Assembly: GCA_947489175.1 (NCBI GenBank)
Contig: CANLED010000004.1
Coordinates: 1-27,418, forward strand
Reading direction: 5' to 3'
Length of the DNA: 27,418 nt
From: Chitinophagaceae bacterium
GTDB lineage: Bacteria; Bacteroidota; Bacteroidia; Chitinophagales; Chitinophagaceae
Shown here: one piece after another, positions 17,298-24,123 of the stretch
How the letters are laid out: the number at the start of each line of letters is the position of its first letter
Numbering within the stretch: the first letter of the stretch is position 1
The notes under the pieces: generated by a model
Seen by the model: the letters and a program-made list of their open reading frames with translations, nothing else
Told to the model about the DNA's origin: nothing
The model's database searches: none
Position numbers and translations under genes: made by a program

Positions 17298-19046
17298 TTA
17301 ACGAAACTGATAATCATATCCCTCAAGTTGAGAAAGAAGGTCATGTGGAACATCGGTGGCTGTAACCCTTCCTTCTACAACTGGCGATACAACGGGATGC
17401 TCCTTAAGATACTCTCTCATGATATCATGCAATGTTGCGCCTAGTTTATGGGCAGATAAAACTTTTTCAATTCTACACAAGGTATCATCAGGATCTCCTT
17501 CTCTTTCACAAGCAACTATCGAATACTTTTTTGCCAAGTCAATCGACTCTCCCTTAATTTTCACCCAATTAATCCGTTTCCCCATTTCATTGTATGCAGT
17601 GAAATTTATCTTCATTCCGGAAAAACGTACGACCCAACCTCCAAACCGCTGGGCTGGATTTTTGGCAAATACATTGTGCAACTCCTTCTCAAGCCAATCC
17701 CACAGCTGCTTTCCGGTAATCTCACCAGCCTTGGCATCGCTGTTTACGGGCAGCATGTTCCATAAAAATTCGTTTGTAATATCCACCTCTCCTTTACTAG
17801 GATCTACTACCAGTGGCGGACAAAACCTAAAACCGTTGCTTAAGGCAATATCTGGCTTAAACTTCCAATATATCGCATCTGTTATTAAATTATCGATTGG
17901 ATTCTCTAAAACATAATACCGAACCAATGTTTTTTTTGATTTTCCGATGACTCGATCCATCTCTTCTGCATATGGTTTTCTTGCTTCCTCCACCCTTTTT
18001 AGCATCTCAGGATCTGGACGATATTTCACCGGATCTACATCCAACAAGTCATATTTCGCATCTTTCAATTTTCCATTTTCAATGATCAGTTCTAACCTTG
18101 ACACAAATGATCCAAAAGCGCCTGGCTCAGTAACCTTGGTATATTTTGCTTGAATAGGTTTCCTTACCCGTTCATGTGTGTCCGCACCCAAAATAAAATC
18201 AACGCCATCAACATATTTCATGTTCCCCAAATCTACTTGCTGCGCCAACCCCATGTGGGTAATCAAAAACACAAGATTGCACTTTTCAATATCCCTTAAA
18301 TGACGGATATATCGCTCTACATTAACTTCTGGTTTTGTAAACTTAATGCCCTTGCTATACGCTGGTGATTGTCGCTTGGGCGTTAGCGGATCATTGTATC
18401 CTATAAACCCAATTTTTAATTGTCCAAAATGTTGAACGTACCAAGGATGAAAGATCAACTCGCCGTGATCCGGTCCATTGGTGTCGTGAAACATATTTGC
18501 ACAGACCTTTTGTGCATTGTATGCCCCCATATCGCGTTCCATCATTGCTTTTCCATAAACCACTTCCCAATTTCCAGGCAATACAATGTCATAATCAATT
18601 GCATTAACAAGTGGAATGATCGCTCTACCCTCACTCAGAGCTGCAACGCCCCCTCCTTGAAAACAATCTCCCCCATCTATCAACAACGTGTTCTGGAGAT
18701 TTTCTTTACGCAGGGTATCTAGCATGGTTTTCAAAACCGCAAATCCACCTCTTTTCTTATAGACCGCTTTGTTGTTTTCTAAAAAGAACTCATCGTGTGT
18801 ATACAACTGGGCATGTATATCTGCCGTTTGCAGTAAAGTAATTTTTTGAATTTTTCCTGATTGAAGCAATGGAGATTTATCCCATTGTTGAGAACCTTGT
18901 TGCTCCGGCCCAAACGCCGATGCAATCTGTGGAACACCCGTTAACAAAGCGCCACCTAACGACAATTGTCTGATAAACTTTCGCCTGTCGCTTTCAACAT
19001 GGTGATCATCACATGAACACGAATCTGATATTTCTTCATTTTTCAT
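17298..19046 (-). CDS. soxB: SoxB-like thiosulfohydrolase with Tat signal
   Basis: SoxB hydrolyses the terminal sulfonate from a sulfur-carrying protein in periplasmic thiosulfate oxidation. The 582-residue protein has a Cys/His-rich head, then a twin-arginine signal (DRRKFIRQLSLGG, Arg21-Arg22). A metallophosphatase-type domain carries the full dinuclear metal set: Asp76 and His78 (TADIHAQL), Asp127 (DGGDCF), Asn159 (PGNWEVVYG), His264 (THMG) and His291 (ADTHE). The GNW in place of the GNH of 5'-nucleotidases is characteristic of SoxB. A 5'-nucleotidase-type C-terminal domain follows from about 350. It lies 19 nt after the TsdA-like gene in the sulfur operon. The usual partners SoxYZ and SoxXA are absent from this window, so the carrier it acts on is unknown. 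Confidence 0.93.
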   Translation of the reverse strand: MKNEEISDSCSCDDHHVESDRRKFIRQLSLGGALLTGVPQIASAFGPEQQGSQQWDKSPLLQSGKIQKITLLQTADIHAQLYTHDEFFLENNKAVYKKRGGFAVLKTMLDTLRKENLQNTLLIDGGDCFQGGGVAALSEGRAIIPLVNAIDYDIVLPGNWEVVYGKAMMERDMGAYNAQKVCANMFHDTNGPDHGELIFHPWYVQHFGQLKIGFIGYNDPLTPKRQSPAYSKGIKFTKPEVNVERYIRHLRDIEKCNLVFLITHMGLAQQVDLGNMKYVDGVDFILGADTHERVRKPIQAKYTKVTEPGAFGSFVSRLELIIENGKLKDAKYDLLDVDPVKYRPDPEMLKRVEEARKPYAEEMDRVIGKSKKTLVRYYVLENPIDNLITDAIYWKFKPDIALSNGFRFCPPLVVDPSKGEVDITNEFLWNMLPVNSDAKAGEITGKQLWDWLEKELHNVFAKNPAQRFGGWVVRFSGMKINFTAYNEMGKRINWVKIKGESIDLAKKYSIVACEREGDPDDTLCRIEKVLSAHKLGATLHDIMREYLKEHPVVSPVVEGRVTATDVPHDLLSQLEGYDYQFR

Positions 19047-19065
19047 ACAGCAACAGTTGTATTTT

Positions 19066-20016
19066 TTAAGAACCTTTTTGCATCATTTTTCTCTTTTCTA
19101 CAATGGGATTGAATGGTCCAAACTTATGCTGTTCTTCAGAAAAGCCATCTTTATATGGACCAAAAGGATGATCAATGGGTTTCTTTGAAATATTGGGCCA
19201 ATCACCAGATAAATCCTTACTTGGCCTTGGCCTGCTATTCACAAATGCGGCAACATCCCAGGCCTGTTCATCACTCAAAACCGGTGTCTTATACGTAGCT
19301 ATAAGAAAAGGCATGTTCATTTTTACATAACCAGCAAATCTTGATAAGCGAAATAAACCAGCACCAATATTATAACTGCTCGGTCCCCATAATGGTGGAT
19401 AAACATAACCACCGGTTTCATTTGGCTTACCCAATCCGTCTTGACCATGGCAAGACGCACATTGATTTTGATAAACCACAGCCCCTTTGGCTGGATCTGC
19501 TGCCCTTTCTAAATACTTCAACTCAACTATTCCAGAGCCTTTGGGCTTTTGACCCTTTTCAAGATCATCTCCTATCCAATGCATATAAGCTACTATCGCA
19601 CGCATCTCTCTTGAAAGCGAATCAACAGCTTGGCCATTTAAGCTTCTTTGCAAACAATCATTTACCCTTTTTTCAATTGACTCAATAGCACCGCTCCTAT
19701 CTCGGAATTTTGGGTAGGTTGGAACCACAGCACTATAATTGTTTCCCCATGGAATGGTTCCTCCATCAAGGTGACAGTTTTGACAATTCATTCCATTGGT
19801 AATGGCGGCAACTTTACCTTTCGGACCTAAATAATAAGAAGTATTCTCTATAAGCTCTCTACCATATTGGGCTAGACTGTCCGCTGGTTTTATTTGATAT
19901 TTGTTCCAGCCTTTCCATAAAGGCTCTTCCTGAACAAAAACAGGCACATTCCTTTTACAAGAGAAAATCAATATCAGGGTAAATGTCGTTAATACACCAT
20001 ATTTTATTTTCTTCAT
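19066..20016 (-). CDS. tsdA: TsdA-like dihaem cytochrome c lipoprotein (thiosulfate dehydrogenase)
   Basis: TsdA couples two thiosulfates to tetrathionate, passing electrons to the respiratory chain. This 316-residue protein has a lipobox ending at Cys20 (LIFSC-K), so it should be membrane-anchored. There are two haem sites: Cys78-Cys81-His82 (CQNCH) and Cys186-Cys189-His190 (CASCH). Between them Cys121 in NDCLQRSLNG matches the unusual cysteine haem ligand that marks TsdA enzymes. Met233 or Met235 (KMNMPF) could ligate haem 2. The order of motifs and the NGMNCQNCHLDGGT segment agree with TsdA. Characterised TsdA proteins are often soluble periplasmic proteins, so lipidation is a variation. 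Direction of catalysis (oxidase or tetrathionate reductase) cannot be told from sequence. Confidence 0.9.
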   Translation of the reverse strand: MKKIKYGVLTTFTLILIFSCKRNVPVFVQEEPLWKGWNKYQIKPADSLAQYGRELIENTSYYLGPKGKVAAITNGMNCQNCHLDGGTIPWGNNYSAVVPTYPKFRDRSGAIESIEKRVNDCLQRSLNGQAVDSLSREMRAIVAYMHWIGDDLEKGQKPKGSGIVELKYLERAADPAKGAVVYQNQCASCHGQDGLGKPNETGGYVYPPLWGPSSYNIGAGLFRLSRFAGYVKMNMPFLIATYKTPVLSDEQAWDVAAFVNSRPRPSKDLSGDWPNISKKPIDHPFGPYKDGFSEEQHKFGPFNPIVEKRKMMQKGS

Positions 20017-20026
20017 GCTAATATTT

Positions 20027-20530
20027 TTAATGTGGAAGCTTCTCGCGAATTAGTCCATAAACCCATGTTCCTACAATGGCCATAAAAATTGTAATTAATG
20101 TAGCCGTTGCGCCATATCCCAGTTGTGCAAAAAGTGGACCCGGACAAGCGCCTGTCATTGCCCAACCAAAACCAAACATCAATCCTCCAAATATTTGACC
20201 TTTATTAAATGATTTTTCAGGCAAAATTACCTCTTCGCCATGAATGGTTTTAATATTAAACTTTTTTATGAGAAAGACAGAAATTGCACCAACCACTACC
20301 GCGGAACCAATTACGCCAAACATATGAAAACTCTGTAACCTAAACATTTCCTGTATTCTAAACCATGAAATGACTTCTGATTTTATCAAGATAATACCAA
20401 ACAACATTCCAAAAGCCAAGTATTTCAGATTATGCCATGATGGAGTTTGCACATGCTCTTCATTCACACAAATTGCATCTAGCGACCTCACCTCAAAGTC
20501 TGTATTGATTTCCTTATTTTGTTCTTGCAT
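20027..20530 (-). CDS. YeeE/YedE-type transporter, half-size protein 2 (DUF6691-like)
   Basis: This 167-residue membrane protein has about four hydrophobic segments (roughly 35-51, 67-88, 112-128, 142-161). Its signature GWAMTGACPGPLFAQLG holds Cys129. An unusual hydrophilic 30-residue N-terminal tail precedes the first membrane helix. Full-length YeeE/YedE (TsuA) proteins import thiosulfate through a pore lined by conserved cysteines. Here the two halves are separate adjacent genes 10 nt apart, and together would supply the cysteine-containing G-x-C loops. It is in the middle of the sulfur operon, which supports a sulfur compound as substrate. Import or export direction is not visible. Confidence 0.88.
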   Translation of the reverse strand: MQEQNKEINTDFEVRSLDAICVNEEHVQTPSWHNLKYLAFGMLFGIILIKSEVISWFRIQEMFRLQSFHMFGVIGSAVVVGAISVFLIKKFNIKTIHGEEVILPEKSFNKGQIFGGLMFGFGWAMTGACPGPLFAQLGYGATATLITIFMAIVGTWVYGLIREKLPH

Positions 20531-20540
20531 GTTTTTTAAT

Positions 20541-21110
20541 TTAAAGTGATAGTATAAGAGGAAGGATTAAATTAGCCATGATAAACCCTCCTACCATAAA
20601 ACTTATGGTTGCTATCAAAGAAGGCAGCTGAAGATTTGACAATCCCATAATGGCGTGTCCAGAAGTACATCCTCCAGCATACCTCGTGCCAAATCCTACC
20701 AAAAAACCACCAACAACCATCAGTATAAATCCTCTGAGAGTAAATAAAGCTCCGAAATTAAACAACTCAATAGGTACTAAGTTTGAATAATCGTTGATTC
20801 CATACGTAGACAGTTCTTGCATTAGGCTTGGATTTACCACAACAGCAGCATCATTCTTTAGATAATAAACCGTAATAATACCACCTAAAAAAACGCCAAA
20901 TACGAAAAACAAGTTCCAGATTTCCTTTTTCCAATCGTAATTGAAAAATGAAATACCAGCCGGAATACACGCAGCACAAACATGCCTTAGGGAAGAAGAA
21001 ATACCGAGTGATTTATTTCCAAATATCAACAATGCTGGAACCATCAACCCAATTAATGGTCCTGCAACATACCAAGGCCAAGGCTGCCTTATCAATTCTA
21101 TCATACTCAT
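20541..21110 (-). CDS. YeeE/YedE-type transporter, half-size protein 1
   Basis: A 189-residue membrane protein with about five hydrophobic segments and the YeeE/YedE signature GFGTRYAGGCTSGHAIMGL, containing Cys148. Cys45 and Cys48 (HVCAACIPAG) are additional cysteines that may lie in the transport path. It pairs with the downstream half-size protein to mimic one full TsuA-like transporter. Known TsuA relays thiosulfate by transient contacts with pore cysteines. It is 9 nt downstream of the persulfide dioxygenase gene, so co-expression is expected. The first codons read ATG-AGT-ATG, so the start could be two codons later. Confidence 0.9.
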   Translation of the reverse strand: MSMIELIRQPWPWYVAGPLIGLMVPALLIFGNKSLGISSSLRHVCAACIPAGISFFNYDWKKEIWNLFFVFGVFLGGIITVYYLKNDAAVVVNPSLMQELSTYGINDYSNLVPIELFNFGALFTLRGFILMVVGGFLVGFGTRYAGGCTSGHAIMGLSNLQLPSLIATISFMVGGFIMANLILPLILSL

Positions 21111-21119
21111 TTATTTTAG

Positions 21120-22538
21120 TTATTTTAAAGTACTTGGACAAACGTAATTAGTAGTTTTGATACTACTATTTTCTTTGATTGATTTAAAACCACCTTGAAC
21201 ATCCACTAAATTATTGTATCCCCTTGCTCTAAGCGTTGATACAAATATCATGGAACGATAGCCTCCAGCGCAATGAATAAAATACGTTTTATTTGTATCA
21301 ATCATTTTTGCGCTTTCGTTGATATTATCCAATGGGGCATTTTCTGCTTCAACTATGTGCTCTGCTTGATATTCTGTGTCTTTTCTTACATCAAGTATAG
21401 CTGCCTTTGGACTTGCTTCAAGAATTTCTTCTAACTGGTTAGCAGAAATCGATTTAATAGTGTCCACTTCAAAACCAGACTTCTCCCAAGCTTGCATTCC
21501 TCCTTCAAGATAACCAATACAATAATCATATCCTACTCTTGCCAACCTGGTTACGACTTCCTTTTCTCTTCCTTCCTCAGCAACAATCAATATTTGTTGT
21601 TTAATATCTGGAATCATTGCACCAACCCATGGCGCAAAACTGCCATCAACACCAATGTTTATTGAATTTGGAATAAATCCTTTTGCAAAAGTTTGAGCAT
21701 CCCTTGTATCGAGTATCAATGCGCCTGTTTCATTTGCCGCTGTTTCAAAAGCTGCTGGACTTAAAGCATGCTGGCCTCTTTCTAACACATCTTCTATATT
21801 GTCATATCCTTGCTTATTCATCATAACATTCAAAGGAAAATATTGTGGTGGTGGTGCAAGTCCATCTGTTACCTCTTTAACAAACTCTTCCTTCGTCATA
21901 TTTTCCCTTAATGCATAGTTGGTTTTCTTTTGATTCGCTATCGTATCGCTCGTTTCCTTACTCATGTTTTTTCCACATGCAGAGCCAGCGCCATGAGCAG
22001 GATACACGATTACATCATTGGGCAATACCATCACTTTTGTCCTCAAAGAATCAAACAACATACCTGCCAATTCTTCTTGTGTCATGTGTGCAGCTTTCTG
22101 AGCTAAATCTGGACGGCCTACATCTCCAATAAAAAGAGTATCCCCAGAAAACAAGGCAACGGGGTTTCCTGATTCATCATTTAACAAAAAACAACTCGAT
22201 TCCATTGTATGCCCCGGTGTATGCAATAATTTAAATGAAACTTTTCCTACCTTAAATTCTTCTCCATCTACACCAATATGCGACGGAAAATTAGTGACTG
22301 CTGTTGGTCCAAATACAATAGACGCGCCGGTTTCCTTTGCCAAATCTATATGGCCAGAAACAAAATCTGCATGAAAATGTGTTTCAAAAACGTACTTGAT
22401 GGTTGCATTGTCTTTAGCCGCTTTTTCAACATAAGGTGAAATCTCTCTCAAAGGATCTATAATCACTGCCTCTCCTTCACTTTCAATGTAATAAGCTCCC
22501 TGTGCTAGACAACCGGTATAAATCTGTTCAATTTTCAT
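21120..22538 (-). CDS. Persulfide dioxygenase-rhodanese fusion, CstB-like
   Basis: The 472-residue cytoplasmic enzyme has three domains. An N-terminal metallo-beta-lactamase domain (1-240) carries the ETHE1-type mononuclear iron ligands His54, His110 (TPGHT) and Asp133 (SGDTLF). Phe59 stands where dizinc members have a second-site His (THFHADF). A first rhodanese domain (about 255-358) lacks the catalytic cysteine: Ala320 in VAEEGRE occupies its place. A second rhodanese domain (about 362-460) has Cys423 in HCAGGYRS. This MBL, pseudo-rhodanese, rhodanese order is that of CstB, which oxidises low-molecular-weight persulfides and releases thiosulfate. In this operon it would make thiosulfate in the cytoplasm from sulfide-derived persulfides. 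The gene is 24 nt after the TSUP exporter gene. Confidence 0.92.
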   Translation of the reverse strand: MKIEQIYTGCLAQGAYYIESEGEAVIIDPLREISPYVEKAAKDNATIKYVFETHFHADFVSGHIDLAKETGASIVFGPTAVTNFPSHIGVDGEEFKVGKVSFKLLHTPGHTMESSCFLLNDESGNPVALFSGDTLFIGDVGRPDLAQKAAHMTQEELAGMLFDSLRTKVMVLPNDVIVYPAHGAGSACGKNMSKETSDTIANQKKTNYALRENMTKEEFVKEVTDGLAPPPQYFPLNVMMNKQGYDNIEDVLERGQHALSPAAFETAANETGALILDTRDAQTFAKGFIPNSINIGVDGSFAPWVGAMIPDIKQQILIVAEEGREKEVVTRLARVGYDYCIGYLEGGMQAWEKSGFEVDTIKSISANQLEEILEASPKAAILDVRKDTEYQAEHIVEAENAPLDNINESAKMIDTNKTYFIHCAGGYRSMIFVSTLRARGYNNLVDVQGGFKSIKENSSIKTTNYVCPSTLK

Positions 22539-22562
22539 AATATTACTTTTTTATTTTTTTAA

Positions 22563-23357
22563 TTAGATATATAATTCTTTAAGGATAATGTAAACGCCCA
22601 AAACCAAGACAAACCAACCGAATGATTTTTTCAAAACTGTTCCATCAATTTTCTTAGAAAAATAGTTACCTGCAAAAATACCAATAATAGCAAGTCCTGT
22701 AACCTTCGATAAAAGGACCCAATCTACTGTTGTATTGTGGGATAAATCACCTAGAAATCCTATCAACGATTTAGCTGCAATGATTACCAAAGATGTGCCT
22801 ACAGCCTGTTTCATGGGTAGCTTGCTAAGCAATACCAATGCTGGTATGATTAAAAATCCGCCGCCTGCTCCTACAATTCCTGTAAGCAACCCTACTACCA
22901 ATCCCTCTATCATGATGAGTGGATAATTAAACACTTGTTTAATATTGTCGTCGGTTTCCTTTTTATTGTTTACTATCATGCTGTATGATGCAAAAACCAT
23001 CAAAACGGCAAAGAGTAACATGAATAAAATTGGCTTAGTAAGTTCGAAACCTGCAATCGTAGCTATATTGTCAGGAATCGCTGGAACGATGATTCTTCTG
23101 GTGAAATAAACTGAAGCAATTGATGGAATTCCAAATACAATAGCTGTCTTCATGTTTACCAAACCTTCTTTGTACTTAGGGATTGCACCCACTAAACTGG
23201 TAGATCCTACAATAAAGAGAGAGTATGCTGTTGCCATAACGGGTTCAACAGAAAACAAGTAAACCAACACTGGTACAGTTAAAACTGAACCGCCACCACC
23301 AATTAACCCGAGCGATAAGCCAATAAAAAGAGATGCAACGTATCCGTATATTTCCAT
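22563..23357 (-). CDS. TSUP/TauE-SafE family anion exporter
   Basis: A 264-residue polytopic membrane protein with two homologous halves. Each half has the glycine-rich signature of the family: GLIGGGGS near 17-24 and GIVGAGGG in the second half. About eight membrane helices are apparent. TSUP members move sulfite, sulfoacetate, thiosulfate or related anions. Position as first gene of the sulfur operon supports export of an oxidised sulfur product, or exchange of thiosulfate, but the substrate is an inference. A Crp/Fnr-type palindrome and a near-consensus -7 box lie just upstream. Confidence 0.9.
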   Translation of the reverse strand: MEIYGYVASLFIGLSLGLIGGGGSVLTVPVLVYLFSVEPVMATAYSLFIVGSTSLVGAIPKYKEGLVNMKTAIVFGIPSIASVYFTRRIIVPAIPDNIATIAGFELTKPILFMLLFAVLMVFASYSMIVNNKKETDDNIKQVFNYPLIMIEGLVVGLLTGIVGAGGGFLIIPALVLLSKLPMKQAVGTSLVIIAAKSLIGFLGDLSHNTTVDWVLLSKVTGLAIIGIFAGNYFSKKIDGTVLKKSFGWFVLVLGVYIILKELYI

Positions 23358-23374
23358 TATTATTTATATGAATA

Positions 23375-23382
23375 CAAAGATT
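23375..23382 (-). promoter_or_regulatory. Probable -7 element of the sulfur operon
   Basis: The minus strand reads AATCTTTG, one base off TAnnTTTG, 17 nt before the TSUP start codon. No TTG is found at a normal -33 distance, which is what an activator-dependent promoter would show. The predicted start (about 23369-23370) puts the upstream palindrome near -42. Confidence 0.4.
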
Positions 23383-23402
23383 GCTTTTAACTCAATAACA
23401 TA

Positions 23403-23420
23403 TGGTGACTTATATCACAA
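23403..23420 (-). promoter_or_regulatory. Crp/Fnr-type operator upstream of the sulfur operon
   Basis: On the minus strand TTGTGA-N6-TCACCA is palindromic except for one position. It fits the half-site geometry (GTGA-N6-TCAC) bound by Crp/Fnr-family regulators. It lies in the 102-nt gap between the Crp/Fnr-family gene and the TSUP gene, about 46 nt upstream of the TSUP start codon. The upstream gene product is the obvious candidate ligand. This is inference from position and symmetry. Confidence 0.6.
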
Positions 23421-23459
23421 ATTAGGAAAATTATTGAAAACAAACAGGTTGATAAAATA

Positions 23460-24095
23460 TTACTTCAACCAATTGATGCTATTCCTTTCCATTAAAATAA
23501 AACCATTGGCTTCCATCTTTTTGAGTAAACGTGATATCACCTCTCGGGAAGAATTTAAGTCTTGAGCTATTTGTTGATGTGTGAGCACCAATTTATTTCC
23601 AAAGGCAGAGGCTTGCCTTCTTAAATACCAAATTAAACGTTCATCCATGTTTTTAAATGCAATTTGATCTACTACACTTAGTAATTCTTCAAAACGTGTT
23701 CTGTATGTTTCAATTACAAAATGATACCACGTTGGATGATTTTTCATCAATGTATCCATGTATTGAATTGGAATCATAATTACCGAAGTCTCTTCAGACG
23801 CCACTGCTGCAATTGTGCTTGACTGGCTTCTTGCCATACACAACATACTCAAGGCACAGGCATCTCCTGTTTCAAGATAATACATAAAAAACTCCTCTCC
23901 ATCTTCTCCTTCTCTAAAGAGTTTAATCCTTCCGCTCACTATAAGCATTGCATATTTAAAAAATTGCCCAGGCTTCATCAACACATCACCTACATGAAAT
24001 ATTTTACATTCACCTTGTTCATGGATAAAATTGGCAAGTGTTTCATCAAACAATGGGAATCGCTGAATTATTTCTGGAACAGATACTGATGTCAT
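23460..24095 (-). CDS. Crp/Fnr-family transcriptional regulator
   Basis: The 211-residue protein has an N-terminal cyclic-nucleotide-binding-like beta roll (about 15-120), a dimerisation helix (about 122-155) and a C-terminal winged helix. The recognition region is LTHQQIAQDLNSSREVISRLLKK (171-193), with the S-R-E-x-x-S-R recognition helix of the family. It lacks the N-terminal cysteine cluster of Fe-S-type FNR. Three cysteines (Cys30, Cys80, Cys86) fall inside the sensor domain. It is 28 nt downstream of mnmG and 102 nt upstream of the sulfur operon on the same strand, with a matching operator between. It is therefore the likely regulator of sulfur metabolism. The signal is unknown. Confidence 0.93.
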   Translation of the reverse strand: MTSVSVPEIIQRFPLFDETLANFIHEQGECKIFHVGDVLMKPGQFFKYAMLIVSGRIKLFREGEDGEEFFMYYLETGDACALSMLCMARSQSSTIAAVASEETSVIMIPIQYMDTLMKNHPTWYHFVIETYRTRFEELLSVVDQIAFKNMDERLIWYLRRQASAFGNKLVLTHQQIAQDLNSSREVISRLLKKMEANGFILMERNSINWLK

Positions 24096-24123
24096 TTTTA
24101 AAAGTTAAATTCTAATAAAGCGA

